Shown one piece after another: positions 63,058 through 64,000 of a stretch of 64,000 nt of DNA. Each line of letters begins with the position of its first letter. Positions within the stretch are counted from its first letter, which is position 1. The position numbers and the translations under genes are program-made. Origin of the DNA: Eudorina sp. 2006-703-Eu-15 (taxonomy: Eukaryota > Chlorophyta > Chlorophyceae > Chlamydomonadales > Volvocaceae); NCBI GenBank assembly GCA_003117195.1, contig BDSI01000106.1:264452-328451 (forward strand), read 5' to 3'. The notes beneath the pieces are model-generated. The model did not search any database. It had not been told where the DNA came from and worked only from the letters and a program-made list of their open reading frames with translations.

Positions 63058-64000
63058 GAAGCCCAGCGCGTGTTGTCAAGGCGGGTTGGAAGGGGCGTTG
63101 CGGAGGCGGAAGGCGGGGGGAAGGCTGCTCGCCGCTGCGTGTTTTGCCTGTTGGGACAGTGTTGTGCAACGGACTGCGGAATCGCGAGTGCTGAAACACG
63201 GGAGGCGGGGTGGGTTGGAGGGTAGGGGAAAGGGGGCGGGTTGGAGGGGGCGCGTCATGGGGCGGGAGCCTTCCCTCCCGGGCTGCCCAGGCGCTGAGGG
63301 TCCATGCGACGAGGAGCCGGTGGAAGAAGGAGTTGTTATGTGAGTGCAAAGGGGGGTGAATCCGGCGGACGCGTTGTGCGGTGTTCGCCGGTGTTTCCCA
63401 CGACGTCGTCTTCATTGGGTGGTGCGGTGGGAAGGAGAGTTTGGGGGGTTCCGCTGGCGCGCGCTTGCAGCGTTGACGAGGGAGGGAGACGGCAGCAACA
63501 GAGCGCGCCGCGCTGTATTATTCTTTCCCCTGCGAGGGAGACGGCGAGGAGGCTGCCCGGCTGGGTGTGGCCCGGCCGGCCCCGGCTTGGCGGGGGATGT
63601 AGCAGTGTACAGCATTTGGAGAGATGACGAGGGCGAGGTTGAGGAGAACAACGAGAAGGCGCAGGCCGCTGGCTACGACAGCGCCGACGACAGACGTCGG
63701 CATTATTAATACCGTACACCATTGTCAACCACCAAGACCAAGAGATGGCTCGATTTATTGTATGCTCCCGCGCCCCCCGAGGGAGCTATGAGACCCCACC
63801 CTTCGACAGCAACGGCGCCTTCTTTCAATGACTGTGACCGTGTCCGTGTCGTACTGTGCCGTACATTGGTGCGCCCAGCGGCCGCCGCTGCCCTGCAGCC
63901 GCCCACGCTACCGGACGGCTTCTTGGCTCCGGGGCCACAGGGCGGTGTGCGGGGTGGTGCACCGACCAGCGGGTCGCTTACCGCTTTGAGTATAAAGACT
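61773..64000. other. HDAC downstream region, no identified gene
   Basis: GC-rich sequence with overlapping low-complexity frames in all directions. One segment could be a terminal exon: after a GTAGCAG acceptor near 63604 the frame reads YSIWRDDEGEVEENNEKAQA, then AGYDSADDRRRHY with a stop at 63709. It has ordinary composition, but no upstream exons could be linked. Otherwise I see nothing supportable. Confidence 0.4.

Overview
The window is nuclear DNA from a green alga, most likely a volvocine (Chlamydomonas/Gonium/Volvox-type) chlorophyte. The signs are GC-rich coding sequence, short genes split by several GT-AG introns, long Ala/Gly/Pro/Gln-rich protein extensions, abundant minisatellites, and TGTAA motifs in places that fit the chlorophyte poly(A) signal. 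There is no bacterial-style operon. Two runs of N (18529-19442 and 50693-51158) are assembly gaps.

Left two thirds (1-45895): a head-to-tail segmental duplication. Unit 1 runs from before the window to about 15657. Unit 2 runs from about 15658 to 45895. Both carry the 3' end of RAD54 (homologous-recombination translocase), RIO2 (40S ribosome biogenesis kinase) and a downstream tract. In unit 1 RIO2 is intact and the RAD54 terminal exon is open. In unit 2 RAD54 is 5'-truncated with a frameshift and a nonsense change, and RIO2 is a pseudogene. The units match almost base for base where they align, so each gives the empty site for insertions in the other. Unit 2 received an 8.6-kb terminal-inverted-repeat element full of satellites (25918-34546), a 276-bp TRIM-like mini-LTR element (38807-39082), a 4.0-kb Ty3/Gypsy chromovirus with identical LTRs (40523-44495) and a 5'-truncated LINE (44754-45625). 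Unit 1 has its own TRIM copy, a LINE 3' end, an interrupted repeat-rich reading frame on the minus strand (about 9240-12330) and a ~1-kb insert ending in GC-rich palindromes.

Right third (45895-64000): mostly single-copy. It holds a small two-exon gene of unknown function, two MITE-like inverted repeats, an antisense fragment of a P-type Ca2+-ATPase, the WD-repeat nucleolar protein gene NOL10/ENP2 (minus strand, 11 inferred exons, one lost in the N gap) and, divergently transcribed from a ~930-bp shared upstream region, a class II histone deacetylase with a ~900-residue N-terminal extension. The last 2.2 kb contains no gene I can identify.

RIO2 (late 40S maturation) and NOL10/ENP2 (early 90S/SSU processome) both act in ribosome assembly, and RAD54 and the HDAC act on chromatin, but nothing here shows co-regulation. 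The most unusual object is the 8.6-kb element. It has perfect 59-bp terminal inverted repeats, a 7-bp target duplication with the empty site preserved in unit 1, and related 149-bp satellites arrayed in opposite orientation near its two ends. That is a Foldback/Galileo-like architecture with no recognisable transposase.
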